From the NCBI GenBank assembly GCA_009801015.1, contig VHZZ01000858.1:105608-131911 (forward strand): 26,304 bases of DNA, read 5' to 3'. The notes under the pieces are model-generated. The model did no database searches. It worked only from the letters and a program-made list of their open reading frames with translations, and had not been told where the DNA came from. Below, piece by piece: positions 10,703 to 18,409 of the stretch. Made by a program: the position numbers and the translations under genes. The number at the start of each line of letters is the position of its first letter. Position 1 is the stretch's first letter. This DNA comes from Silene noctiflora (taxonomy: Eukaryota; Streptophyta; Magnoliopsida; Caryophyllales; Caryophyllaceae).

Positions 10703-13700
10703 AAATATTTTCAAATAAGAGCATATACTAAAAATCCACATGTATCATTTCCCTTCATTGTGCCCTCTCTGTCATCACTGCCTCTTCAAGCCCGAAAAAT
10801 CTTATATCATGTTCTATCATTCCCAACCAAGTCCGTTTTAGTCTCCCTCTATCCCTAGCAACCTTTTAAGTTCCCGTGCGTCCATAGGTCTCTTTCTCGC
10901 ATGGCAAAACCATCTTAGTCAATTTTCCATTTTCCATTATCTTGTCCTCTATTGGCGTCACTTTCAACTTTTCCATAAATAATTGTCCATTACTTAATTT
11001 AACAAGAAACTGTTCCTCATTAAGTATTATCTTCCATAGTTAGATTGTTCTTATTTTCTTTAACTCCAGAAGTAAAGTATAAAGTTGGTTATTTAATCAC
11101 TTTTAGGAACAAAACTGAAAAATCAAATTAAACACTATAATAAATGAGATAGATGGAGTATTATTTAAGAATCTTAACATGTTTGCTTTACCATCATTTA
11201 GCCGTATTAATATTACACAAATTTTCATTTAAGACGGACATATCTGCTTAACCTTAAAACGGGTCAAGTATCACACATAAGAGAAAATGCATTGAGATTA
11301 GCAAAAGGTTTGTCTTATCTATACAAGTGAGTATTATTTGACATGTTTTATGTATAAGACGGATATCTTAAGGAGCTCCATAACCATTGAGTTATACAAT
11401 AAGGAGCTCCTAATATGACAATGGTTTCTAAAGTAAGAAACCAATTTCATATTATAAAAAAAAAAAAGAGGGGAAGGGGAACCACAAAAAATACAAAACC
11501 ATTGAGATTGAATAAGAAGTTTCATTGATGTACAAACTCCAGCATTCAAAGTATCATAAAGAGACAAATTATTTTCAAATACAAGTAAAAAATACAAAAT
11601 TGTCGAGCTTTTGACTTCAATTCTAGCCTCTTATCGGGATTTCTCCAAGTTCTTCGGACAATGAAAGAAAGCTATTAAAAAATTATAGAGAAAGGAAAAA
11701 AATCCGGAGATCTATGGGAAAATTGGTGGGTATATTGAGACGATAACGGTAAGGAAAGAGGAATCAATTTGGTTCTTCGTAAAACTGTCAAAACCAACTT
11801 TTTTTATATTTTGGAACTAAACGTTGTCAAGAGTTTCTTTAAATATCAATTATCACTTGTCCTCTAATTTCAATACCAATTTGGTAGATTGAGCTAGAGC
11901 TGACAAAAGCTGGCCTGACCCGATAAACCCAACCCGATACAACCTGAAAATTGGATGAACCGAAACCGAACCGACCCGATAACAGATAGCAGCCTTATTT
12001 TTTCCAGCCCAAACTCGACCGATGACCCGATATTTTCTCAACCCGATAGATGACCCAATAATGAACTAGCTTAATAATGGTTCAAACAACACTAAATTGA
12101 CATTCATCTTAATTATTTTCACTTGAAACTACAATTAATACACCTATGACCTACCCATTATTTAAACATAAAATTACCATCTAAAACTAAATATATAAGA
12201 AAAAATATAAGCCGATAACCTAACCCGTTAATGACCCGACCCGACTTGCTACCCGTTGATGACCAGACATGAACTGAACCGACCTGAGCCCGTCACTAAC
12301 CCGACATAACCCGAACTCGTCACTGACCCGACCCGCTTTGACCCGATTGCAACCTCTAGATTGACCCCAAATATGTTTGGGGAAGCAAACAAAAGGACGG
12401 GTGTAAATAAAAGTGAAGTTGATCCACGTTTAGAGCTCTTAAAACACGACTGCTAGAATTGCTAACTACAAATGATACTGACGAATTGATTTAAAGGGCC
12501 ACATGGAAAACATGGAAGAAAGTCTCACGAGTGAGTGATCTTCACACTGCAACCATTTATGTAACTCCAAGGGATGGACTTAATCCTAAATCCTAGAGCT
12601 TTACAATCTCAGTCTTACGGTCTCAAAGAGACTGTCTCAAACAAGATCTTGGACTATACTTAGTAAACAGCGTGCAAACCAATAACAGATAGAACCAATT
12701 TAACTCACTCAAACCTACCACGAACCTGGGTCAATAAGACTACAGTTTTACAATCTTGTAACTCACTATGAGAGTAGGACTTCATCAATTTCAGTGTTCA
12801 TTTAATTAAAAAGACAAATAATAGAGATAAATTTAACGCTTTATGTTTTCAAAATCCATGCAGCGAGAGCAACATCCTACCAGACAATAATTCACATCTT
12901 AGATCTCTTGCACTATTCGAAAAATCCAGCACCAAAGCAGTACACGAAAGACATACGCATCAAGCAAATCAAAAATCTCTAAACATGGCCCTTGTGTGCC
13001 AAATATACAAATTGCTACGAGTCTTGGACATTTTTGGAATAAAATCTCCTGATGGAACCTTGCCAGGAGAAATAGGGAGCTTAATTCACCTGACATACCT
13101 AAGGATAAGATCCACGAATATACAACAACTACCCAAGTCTATAGGCAAGTTGCGCAACTTATTGACGCTAGATTATTGGGATGTTTCCGTCAACACTGAG
13201 ATTTATGTGCCTAATGTATTGTGGAAATTGAAGAGCCTTAGGCATTTGTTCTTGCCCAATGAAATGAGTGGCTCGATCGAGGATCTAAAGTTGCACACTC
13301 TCAAAAATCTAGTCACCTTGTGGGGTGTCGTTGGAGGTTATTGGATGCTTAAGGAAATGGGCAAATTGGACTCTAACCTCAGCAAGCTATACATACAACG
13401 GATATCAACCAAGGATCAATTGAAGGCAGTTATTGATTGCCCGGCTATGGCGGAAGATAAAAATCTGTATGCACTAGCATTGGACTGGCATAGCTTCGAG
13501 TTCAATGTTCTACATGAATTACGCACGCGAAAAAATTTGAAGAAGTTGAAACTAATAGGAAGAACTCCAGATAAGTCACATCATCAAGAACTTGAATTTC
13601 CCTCCAACCTTGGAAAGTTAGAATTGTACTACACTCAACTTGAAAGACCAGTGACAATGGCTCTTTTAGGGAGACTTGCATTACTTAAGGTCCTCAAATT

Positions 13701-14052
13701 ATTCAAGGACTCGTATGTAGGGTGTGAATGGAGTTGTGACAAAGAGGCATTTCCTGTACTTGAGGAGCTGAAATTGGCTAATTTACCAAGATTTGAGAAA
13801 TGGGTAATGGAAGAGGGGGCAATGCCATGTCTCAAAAAACTGTCAATATTCTCTTGCATTAAACTAAAGCAACTGCCAGAGGGGTTGAAGCTTATCCAAG
13901 GCCTTGAAAGATTGGAGATTGAGCGCATGCCGTATAAATTCATTAGTAGGCTTCAAAAGGAAAAGGAATGGAAAGCAGGGGAAGACTTCTACATTATTAA
14001 GCACATCCCACAGGTAAGAATTCGGGATTCATACTCTCCTATGTTCCGCTAA
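5162..14052 (+). CDS. CC-NB-ARC-LRR disease resistance protein (CNL), two exons
   Basis: Intracellular immune receptor that binds ATP/ADP and triggers defence on pathogen recognition. Exon 1 is 5162-6729. Exon 2 is 12864-14052. Joining TTGG|GTATGA to CCATGCAG|CG keeps the frame (split Gly codon 523) and gives 918 residues, normal for the family. The start is the first ATG of a typical MDESIVSF N-terminus. Visible motifs in order: EDVID-type EDEVD at 76-80; P-loop GMGGSGKTTLA at 182-192 with K188; RNBS-A FQAWVSVS at 207-214; kinase-2 LLVLDDVWD at 267-275; RNBS-B TIVITSR at 296-302; GLPLA at 356-360; RNBS-D CFLYLGLFPE at 414-423; an IHD variant of MHD at 483-485. The LRR domain starts near LRVLD (574-578), continues through LP..IGKL and LW.LKSLRHL units, and ends at 918. 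No stop or frameshift is seen. It resembles the RPP13/RPP8-like class. The recognised pathogen cannot be inferred. Reading on past 6729 without splicing gives 611 residues and no LRR. Confidence 0.9.
8307..8463. mobile_element. 157-bp foldback element with perfect 23-bp inverted ends
   Basis: GAGCTTATTGACGAGCTACA, continuing to TGG (8307-8329), is the exact reverse complement of 8441-8463. A third copy of TAGCTTATTGACGAGCTACAT lies inside in direct orientation at 8358-8380, so the right arm can pair with either left copy. No open frame is present and no clear target duplication was found at the edges. A MITE or a foldback transcribed from the intron fits. It lies within the NLR intron. Confidence 0.7.
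9175..9340. mobile_element. GTGCC-rich tract with element-like ends (tract 1)
   Basis: The interior is a GC-rich run of degenerate GTGCCGTGC/GGGCCGTGCC units in AT-rich surroundings. The left edge is CTAAGGATGGTAAAGGG. The right edge is ...GCCTCATCTAGGGAT. The flanking CTAAGGAT and CTAGGGAT could be a target duplication with one mismatch, and ATGG.TA against ATGAGGCATA an imperfect terminal inverted repeat. It belongs with tracts 2 and 3, but is the weakest of the three. Confidence 0.4.
10344..11158. mobile_element. Diverged Stowaway-like element, enlarged by internal insertion
   Basis: The left end TA|CTCTCTCTATCCCATTTAT and the right end, read in reverse complement, TA|CTCCATCTATCTCATTTAT form terminal inverted repeats in the Tc1/mariner MITE style with TA target sites at 10342-10343 and 11159-11160. 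The length of 815 bp is large for the class. The interior contains the A41 run and a string near 10412-10470 (GCCTTAATCCCAAAATGACT, then GGGATCGGCCGACATGAATC) that I remember as part of a common plant dispersed repeat. A secondary insertion is therefore likely. No coding region is present. Confidence 0.5.
10660..10700. repeat. A41 homopolymer
   Basis: There are 41 consecutive A residues. This could be the tail of a small retroposed sequence inserted in the surrounding Stowaway-like element, but no target duplication was identified. The lysine-rich open frame across it is an artefact. Confidence 0.9.
11893..12356. mobile_element. CCCGA-rich tract with target duplication (tract 2)
   Basis: The tract is filled with degenerate ACCCGA units (ACCCGATA, GACCCGACCCG and so on), densest at 11918-12060 and 12220-12350. 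It starts GCTAGAGCTGACAAAAGC and ends ...CCCGATTGCAACCTC. The sequence TAGATTGA flanks it on both sides (11885-11892 and 12357-12364). Its left end is homologous to the right end of tract 3 read in reverse (CTAGACCTGACAAAAG). No coding capacity. It lies near the 3' end of the NLR intron. Confidence 0.6.
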
Positions 14053-14257
14053 AAAAGAGATATTGGAGAGGAACCTAGATCCTCCTCAGTTGTGGGAAAG
14101 GACAAGAGGCTCAAAGCCTTTACCTTTTAATTCCTCAGTCAGATGCCAACATGTGGAGATAAGAATGTTCAAGGAATGAAATTAAAGGCCAGACGAAAGA
14201 AAATTAAAAACAGTATATTCTTGCTTGCTAGTTGCTAAGACCGATGGACAAAGTCGA
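14053..14257 (+). other. 3' flank and likely 3' UTR of the NLR gene
   Basis: This stretch follows the TAA at 14050-14052. It is purine-rich and without a coding frame. No clear AATAAA is seen; the end of the transcript is not resolved. Confidence 0.3.
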
Positions 14258-14735
14258 AAATTTGCCGATCCAAGAATTAACTCAAGTTTCAATGTCATCT
14301 TCTCAAAATGGTCCCAAACTAAAATCGATAAATTCACATTAAATATTTTCGTTTTTCAACTAAGTTCTTTTAGGTTCTTAATATCTAAAATACGATTTGT
14401 TAAAATTAGTCACTAGTAGACTCAAAACTTTCAAATTTTTATTCACAACCCAAAACAACTCCAATAATTTACAAATTTACGGGTAACTGACTAGATCTGA
14501 CTTTTAAAAAAATGTACAGCATATGTATTCTATTATATTGTATCAAATATTCAAGAAAAATAGAAATTAATATAAAGATTCTTAAAATATATAAAACAGA
14601 AAATCAATGTTATTAATTGAGGGACCATTTTGAGAAGATACACATCAAACTTGGGATTATGATAGTATGATGCAAACTTTTGATTATCTTGGGAAGATAG
14701 GTATACTTGGGATTATTTCTATGAATTTTCCCTTT
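14258..14735. mobile_element. Non-autonomous TIR element downstream of the NLR
   Basis: ATCTTCTCAAAATGGTCCC at 14297-14315 is the exact reverse complement of 14621-14639. The similarity extends outward on both sides as CAAGTTT..ATGT, and more loosely to GAAAATTTGCCGATCCAAGAA on the left and the AATTTTCC region at 14727 on the right. The interior is AT-rich and non-coding. The outer limits are approximate and no target duplication is assigned. Confidence 0.5.
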
Positions 14736-14795
14736 ATTTTATTTTAATCTGTATATTTATAGCTGGTTTGTGGGTGTTGGTGTACATAAATCTAG

Positions 14796-14984
14796 CAAAG
14801 CGTCTCCCTTGTGACGGGTCAGATCCTTGTGACGGATAATGCCACTCACAAAACGAATAGGGGGGACAAGGTGGGGCACCCCCATGTGCTTTCCTCTCTC
14901 CTCTCATGGGCATTTTGTGAGATAAAAAGGTATCCGTCACAAGCTCTTGTGACGGATACCTTTCGTCACAAATGAGAATTTGCC
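14796..14984. mobile_element. 189-bp Mutator-type MITE with 9-bp target duplication
   Basis: TAAATCTAG flanks the element at 14787-14795 and 14985-14993. Its ends pair imperfectly (CAAAGCGTCTCCCTTGTGACG against GCAAATTCTCATTTGTGACG in reverse complement). The TTGTGACGGAT motif recurs inside. A 9-bp duplication is the usual mark of Mutator-family insertions. No coding region. Confidence 0.75.
14929..14960. repeat. Perfect 15-bp inverted repeat with 2-base spacer
   Basis: GGTATCCGTCACAAG, then CT, then CTTGTGACGGATACC. It lies inside the 189-bp MITE, close to its right end. It can form a tight hairpin or cruciform. Confidence 0.85.
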
Positions 14985-15065
14985 TAAATCTAGTCGTTTG
15001 TTTATAAACCTTGTCTTGTTTTGTAAATTTGTAGCAATAAAACGGTGTGATTTGAATTTGTTAAT

Positions 15066-15402
15066 GGCATGTTTAGGTTCCTAATATTCAGTCTGTAATT
15101 GAAATTTTTAAAGCGTTTGGAAAACTTCAAAATATGGAATTGAAATTGGCCTCAATTCCGTTTCATTTCTAACCTACTTAACACTTGGAACTCTCAAATT
15201 ACTACCTCATAGTAGTCATTTCAATTCCATGATTATCTGATCTCCTACCAAGACTTGTCAAGTAAGTTGTGAGTCACATTTTGAATCTACCGCGACTCGG
15301 CCCAACCCGCCCAATTCCAATTCTAATTCTTGTTCTATGAGTTTTCCAAACATCATTGAGAAATTCGAAATTGAATTCCACGACTCCAAACACATCTAAG
15401 CA
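15066..15402. mobile_element. Degenerate TIR element (GTTTGGAAAACT-type arms)
   Basis: GTTTGGAAAACT followed by a GAATTG-rich stretch occurs at about 15115 (+) and, inverted, at about 15338 (AGTTTTCCAAAC). The outer ends CATGTTTAGG and CTCCAAACACATC are also roughly inverted. The arms are about 80 bp long and diverged. A short CCGCGACTCGGCCCAACCCGCC string in the middle resembles the CCCGA tracts. No target duplication was found. Confidence 0.4.
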
Positions 15403-15948
15403 AATTGGATTTGGATTGAACATGGACATTTTAATTTTTACAATTGAAATCATGAAGCGTTTCAAAACACTACCTAAGTAGATTGATACCAGATCAACAA
15501 AACCAAATAATCCACCCAACGTAAACTACTTTTCTACTTGGCCGTTCTTTTAAAATGATGTTTTGGCTAGGACTAAGCAAATTGTTCAATATCCAAATTG
15601 TCAATCCATCATCCAATAACCCATCTAAACATTGTTTAGACTGGAGATTGTTTGCATCAGTTATCCAGTCCATTTATTTGGCTATTTGGATAAGTTCAAA
15701 AAACTTGGACTCCCTTCTACAACATCAAAGCTCCCATGACATAAAATACGAGTTCTAAGAAATACAATAAAAATTGTGAAACAGTGAGTTAGCTTAGTAA
15801 CTTAATGATTGAAGTAATGTAAAAAAGTGTAAAGTGAGGTGGTTTGGTAGCCTTTATACGTAACTTAAGATGAAAGGTGGGAGGATCTTAAAAGTGTACA
15901 AATGAGAAAGTTTTTTGTTATTTACTTGAAAGAGAATGAAAACATTGG

Positions 15949-16041
15949 TGTGGGTAGCTCGAAAAGGAAAGTATAAACTTTAGAATGCATAAGAGGAATT
16001 ACATTGTTTACAATTATACTTTCCTTTTCGAGTTACCCGCA
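15949..16041. repeat. 93-bp hairpin with 28-bp arms
   Basis: The left arm 15949-15976 (core GCTCGAAAAGGAAAGTATAA) and right arm 16014-16041 are complementary at 26 of 28 positions, with a 37-base loop. The long, nearly perfect stem is compatible with a small MITE or with a small-RNA-type hairpin. No target duplication is evident. Confidence 0.65.
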
Positions 16042-16058
16042 TACAACAAATCTGACAA

Positions 16059-16180
16059 TTAAATGAAATTAACGATTAAAAACTCATCCCAAGTTGGACC
16101 GATATATAATAATTATAATACTTGGTTCAAATTAAGAACCTGGTTTATACGTAGCCATAGTAGACTAACAAAATTGTCAT
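16059..16180. repeat. Dispersed repeat, copy 1
   Basis: TTAAATGAAATTAACGATTA, then ATAATACTTGGTTCAAATTA and CGTA...TAGACTA, recur in diverged form at about 22144-22280. The copies are in the same orientation. No coding region is present and the family is not recognised. Confidence 0.45.
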
Positions 16181-16586
16181 GTACCATGTATACTTACAAA
16201 TAACGAGTGAGGATAGATCACATGGGCTTTTGATAGACTAGACTTTTTGTTTAGAAAATAGGTAGTGGTTTTGGATTTCACTAACCCCCAAGTATAAAGA
16301 AGTACGTAGGATTAATGAGAATAGAACGATAGCTGAGGTTTTTAGTTCTATACTCTTTGGCACATATTTTTGTACGGTAGTCTAGGCCTCTTGGCCTGAG
16401 TACTCCATATTCGGCTTATTCGCACTTTCAAGTTTAATTCAAGACTAAGTTTTCTTTCCCTTCTCTTTACTTTTAGTTATGCATTCAATTATTATTTTTA
16501 CTTGTTTATTTCGATTGATGAGTAGCTAAATTATTATCTAGGTAAAGGGGATCTAGGTTGTTAGAAGGAAATTATTTTATTTAAGG

Positions 16587-17770
16587 GGGCGTTTGGTACG
16601 GGGAAAAGGAAAAGGGAATTGAATGAGGAGAGGGTTACAAAGGGAAAGGAATTGGATAGCCTTTGATGATTGTAGTTGTTTGGTTTAAGATCCATTAAAA
16701 AAACTTTAAAAAATATAAAAAAATAAAAAAAATCCGTCATTTCCTTCGTCAAAACCCACAACCACCACACTTATAAAAAAACTAACCCCTCTCATGCTCT
16801 GGTCGGCTATCACCTATACTCCATCATCGGCGACCACCTATACTCCATCGTCGACCACCACATTTTGCGTCGGCACCAACGACCACCTCTTGAGTGGAGG
16901 AGCTGCGACGAGGATGGCGGTAGGCCTGGCAACTCGGGTTAATTCGGGTCGCCTCGGGTCATTTCGAGTTTCGGGTTTGTTCGTCGGGTCAATTTCGGGT
17001 AACCGGGTAGGTTTATTTTGGGTCGGGTCATTTTCGGGTCAATGAATAAGAGAGAAAAAGTCATTTCGGTCTTTTCGGCTCAATTAGAGTTATGTTTTGT
17101 CGGGTCATTTTCGGGTTGGGTGGTTTAAGAACGGGTCATTCGGGTCGGGTCAGTTCCGGATCAAGAGCTCCGGATCAAGAGTTCGGGTCATGTTCGGGTC
17201 GGGTCGGGTCTGTTCGGGTTTTCGGGTCACATTCGGGTGTTGTAGTTCAGGTCATTTCGAGTCGGGTTACTTTTGTCAGGTCTAGATGGCGGTGATGGTG
17301 ATGGTTATAGCACCAATCACCAATGTAGGGCAACACCGGGCGGTGGCATGAGAACAACGGCGATGCAGCAGAGGGGGTGCGGTCGGGTGGTGGTGGTTAT
17401 GGGAGCGTTTGAGACAGTCAAGCATGGTAGTAGATGGTGCCAAGTGTTGTTGGTGGTAGGTGTTAAGAGGAGCGAACGGCAAGTCGGCAGGGCTGTCGTG
17501 GTGGTGGTTGTTAGAGGCGGTGGGATCCGGCAACGGGGAGGCTACTATGGTGGTGTTTTCAGTTTAGGGGTAGTGAGTGATGGTGTGGTTGATAGGTGAG
17601 TTGAAGGGAAAGGAATCCATTCCCTTGGGGGTATGAGGGGTAAGGAATTAGAGGAGTTTAGGGTTAGGGGACGGAATTCCATTCCCTTTGTTTATGTCAA
17701 ACCAACACAAACAAAGGGAATCATTACATTTGATTCCCTTACCCTTACCTGAATACCCTTGACCAAATTA
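16587..17770. mobile_element. TIR element inserted in the LTR-like relic
   Basis: The left end GGGCGTTTGGTACGGGGAAA, with AAAGGGAATTGAATG after it, matches the right end in reverse complement (TTTGGTCAAGGGTATTC..GTAAGGGAATCAAATG). A second inverted pair of AAGGGAAT strings lies at 17680-17725. The interior from 17290 to 17600 is unusually GC-rich with GGTGGT runs, and is reminiscent of degraded coding or low-complexity DNA. The target duplication is unresolved. Confidence 0.45.
16922..17284. mobile_element. GGGTC-rich tract with 9-bp target duplication (tract 3)
   Basis: The interior consists of degenerate TTCGGGTC units on the + strand. GATGGCGGT occurs immediately outside both ends (16913-16921 and 17285-17293). 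The ends are AGGCCTGGCAAC and, in reverse complement, TAGACCTGACAAAAG, which are imperfect inverted repeats. The orientation is opposite to tract 2. It is nested inside the TIR element at 16587-17770. Small open frames across it are composition artefacts. Confidence 0.65.
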
Positions 17771-18355
17771 AATTTGTATAGTTGTTGGTTGTTCAATTGT
17801 TGTCCTGAATCTAATTAGTTAATTTAGTAATCAGAGTTGATTAATTAGTTTTGCGAATTAGGATTATCACCGACTGAGTTAAGACAAATAAAGGCTGCGA
17901 CAATTGAATAAAAGCTACGACAATTGAATAGACTAGCTTAATGATAGCGAAGGCATGTTAAGTTTAGATCTAAAGGGCATAATAGAGTCGACCGATCTTA
18001 TGACCTTAAACAACTTAAATTGACCTCTTAATTGACTAAATTACACCCCCCGAATAACAGAATAACATACTAGTGGACTTGATCCCTAGATCTTTAGACC
18101 TTTTAATTGAATTCATCCTTTATTATTTGCAATTAGTTATAATCAAATCAATCAAATCTCCAAGAAATTTTTACCTTAGGACGGACTAAAGAATTAGCCA
18201 ATAGATAATTACCGCCTCCCTATGGATACGACATACTTACCACTGACTATATTACTTTATTAGTTATATTAGTTTATTAGTTAGTACTGAGCTAGGTTAT
18301 CTTTGATTTAGGGGACACGAGTTTACCTTTATGACTAGAAATGAGAAAATTACGC

Positions 18356-18409
18356 GTAAGGAGTGTCGAAAAAGTAAGGAGTGTCGAAAAAGTAAGGAGT
18401 GTCGAAAAA
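18356..18409. repeat. Three perfect 18-bp tandem units
   Basis: GTAAGGAGTGTCGAAAAA occurs three times head to tail, followed by a partial degenerate unit (GCAAGAAGTGT). The unit is a multiple of three, so the frame stays open, but no protein family is recognised in the open frame that continues to 18671. Confidence 0.9.

Larger units (their letters stand above)
6730..12863 (+). other. 6.1-kb intron separating the NB-ARC and LRR exons
   Basis: Donor GTATGA at 6730 and acceptor CCATGCAG ending at 12863. The reading frame continues exactly across the junction and the two halves complement each other in domain content, which supports one gene. The intron carries a T15 run (about 6752), a GTCTTAAGTAAGAC hairpin with a GACGGTCTTAAACAAG string at about 7011-7036 (a dispersed terminal motif), and the elements listed separately. 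No gene was recognised between 7040 and 8300 or between 9540 and 10340; the latter contains a loose repeat of about 166 bp (9784-9834 resembles 9952-10002). A related GGTCTCAAAGAGACTGTCTC string lies at about 12619. Confidence 0.8.
16380..18330 (+). mobile_element. Probable gypsy-type LTR relic, interrupted by a TIR element
   Basis: The parts at 16400-16586 and 17771-18330 have the texture of the 3' end of a plant Athila/Tat-type LTR: a TTTCCCTTCTC..TTACTTTTAG stretch, GAGTCGACCGATC near 17988, ACTTGATCCCTAGATCTTTA, and CCTCCCTATGGATACGACAT near 18211 followed by repeated TTATTAGTTA. This is recognised from memory of such LTRs, not from an alignment. No gag or pol frame and no second LTR were found, so a solo or broken LTR is likely. 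The middle is occupied by a separate TIR element. Confidence 0.35.

Noticed and set aside
10646..10858. Lysine-rich 70-residue frame
   Set aside because: It is the translation of the A41 homopolymer.
11853..12041. 62-residue minus-strand frame
   Set aside because: It lies within the CCCGA-rich tract and its product reflects the repeated pentamers.
16794..17599. Several open frames rich in Gly, Val, Arg and Ser
   Set aside because: They come from GGGTC repeats and GGTGGT-rich DNA, have no domains and overlap each other in several frames.
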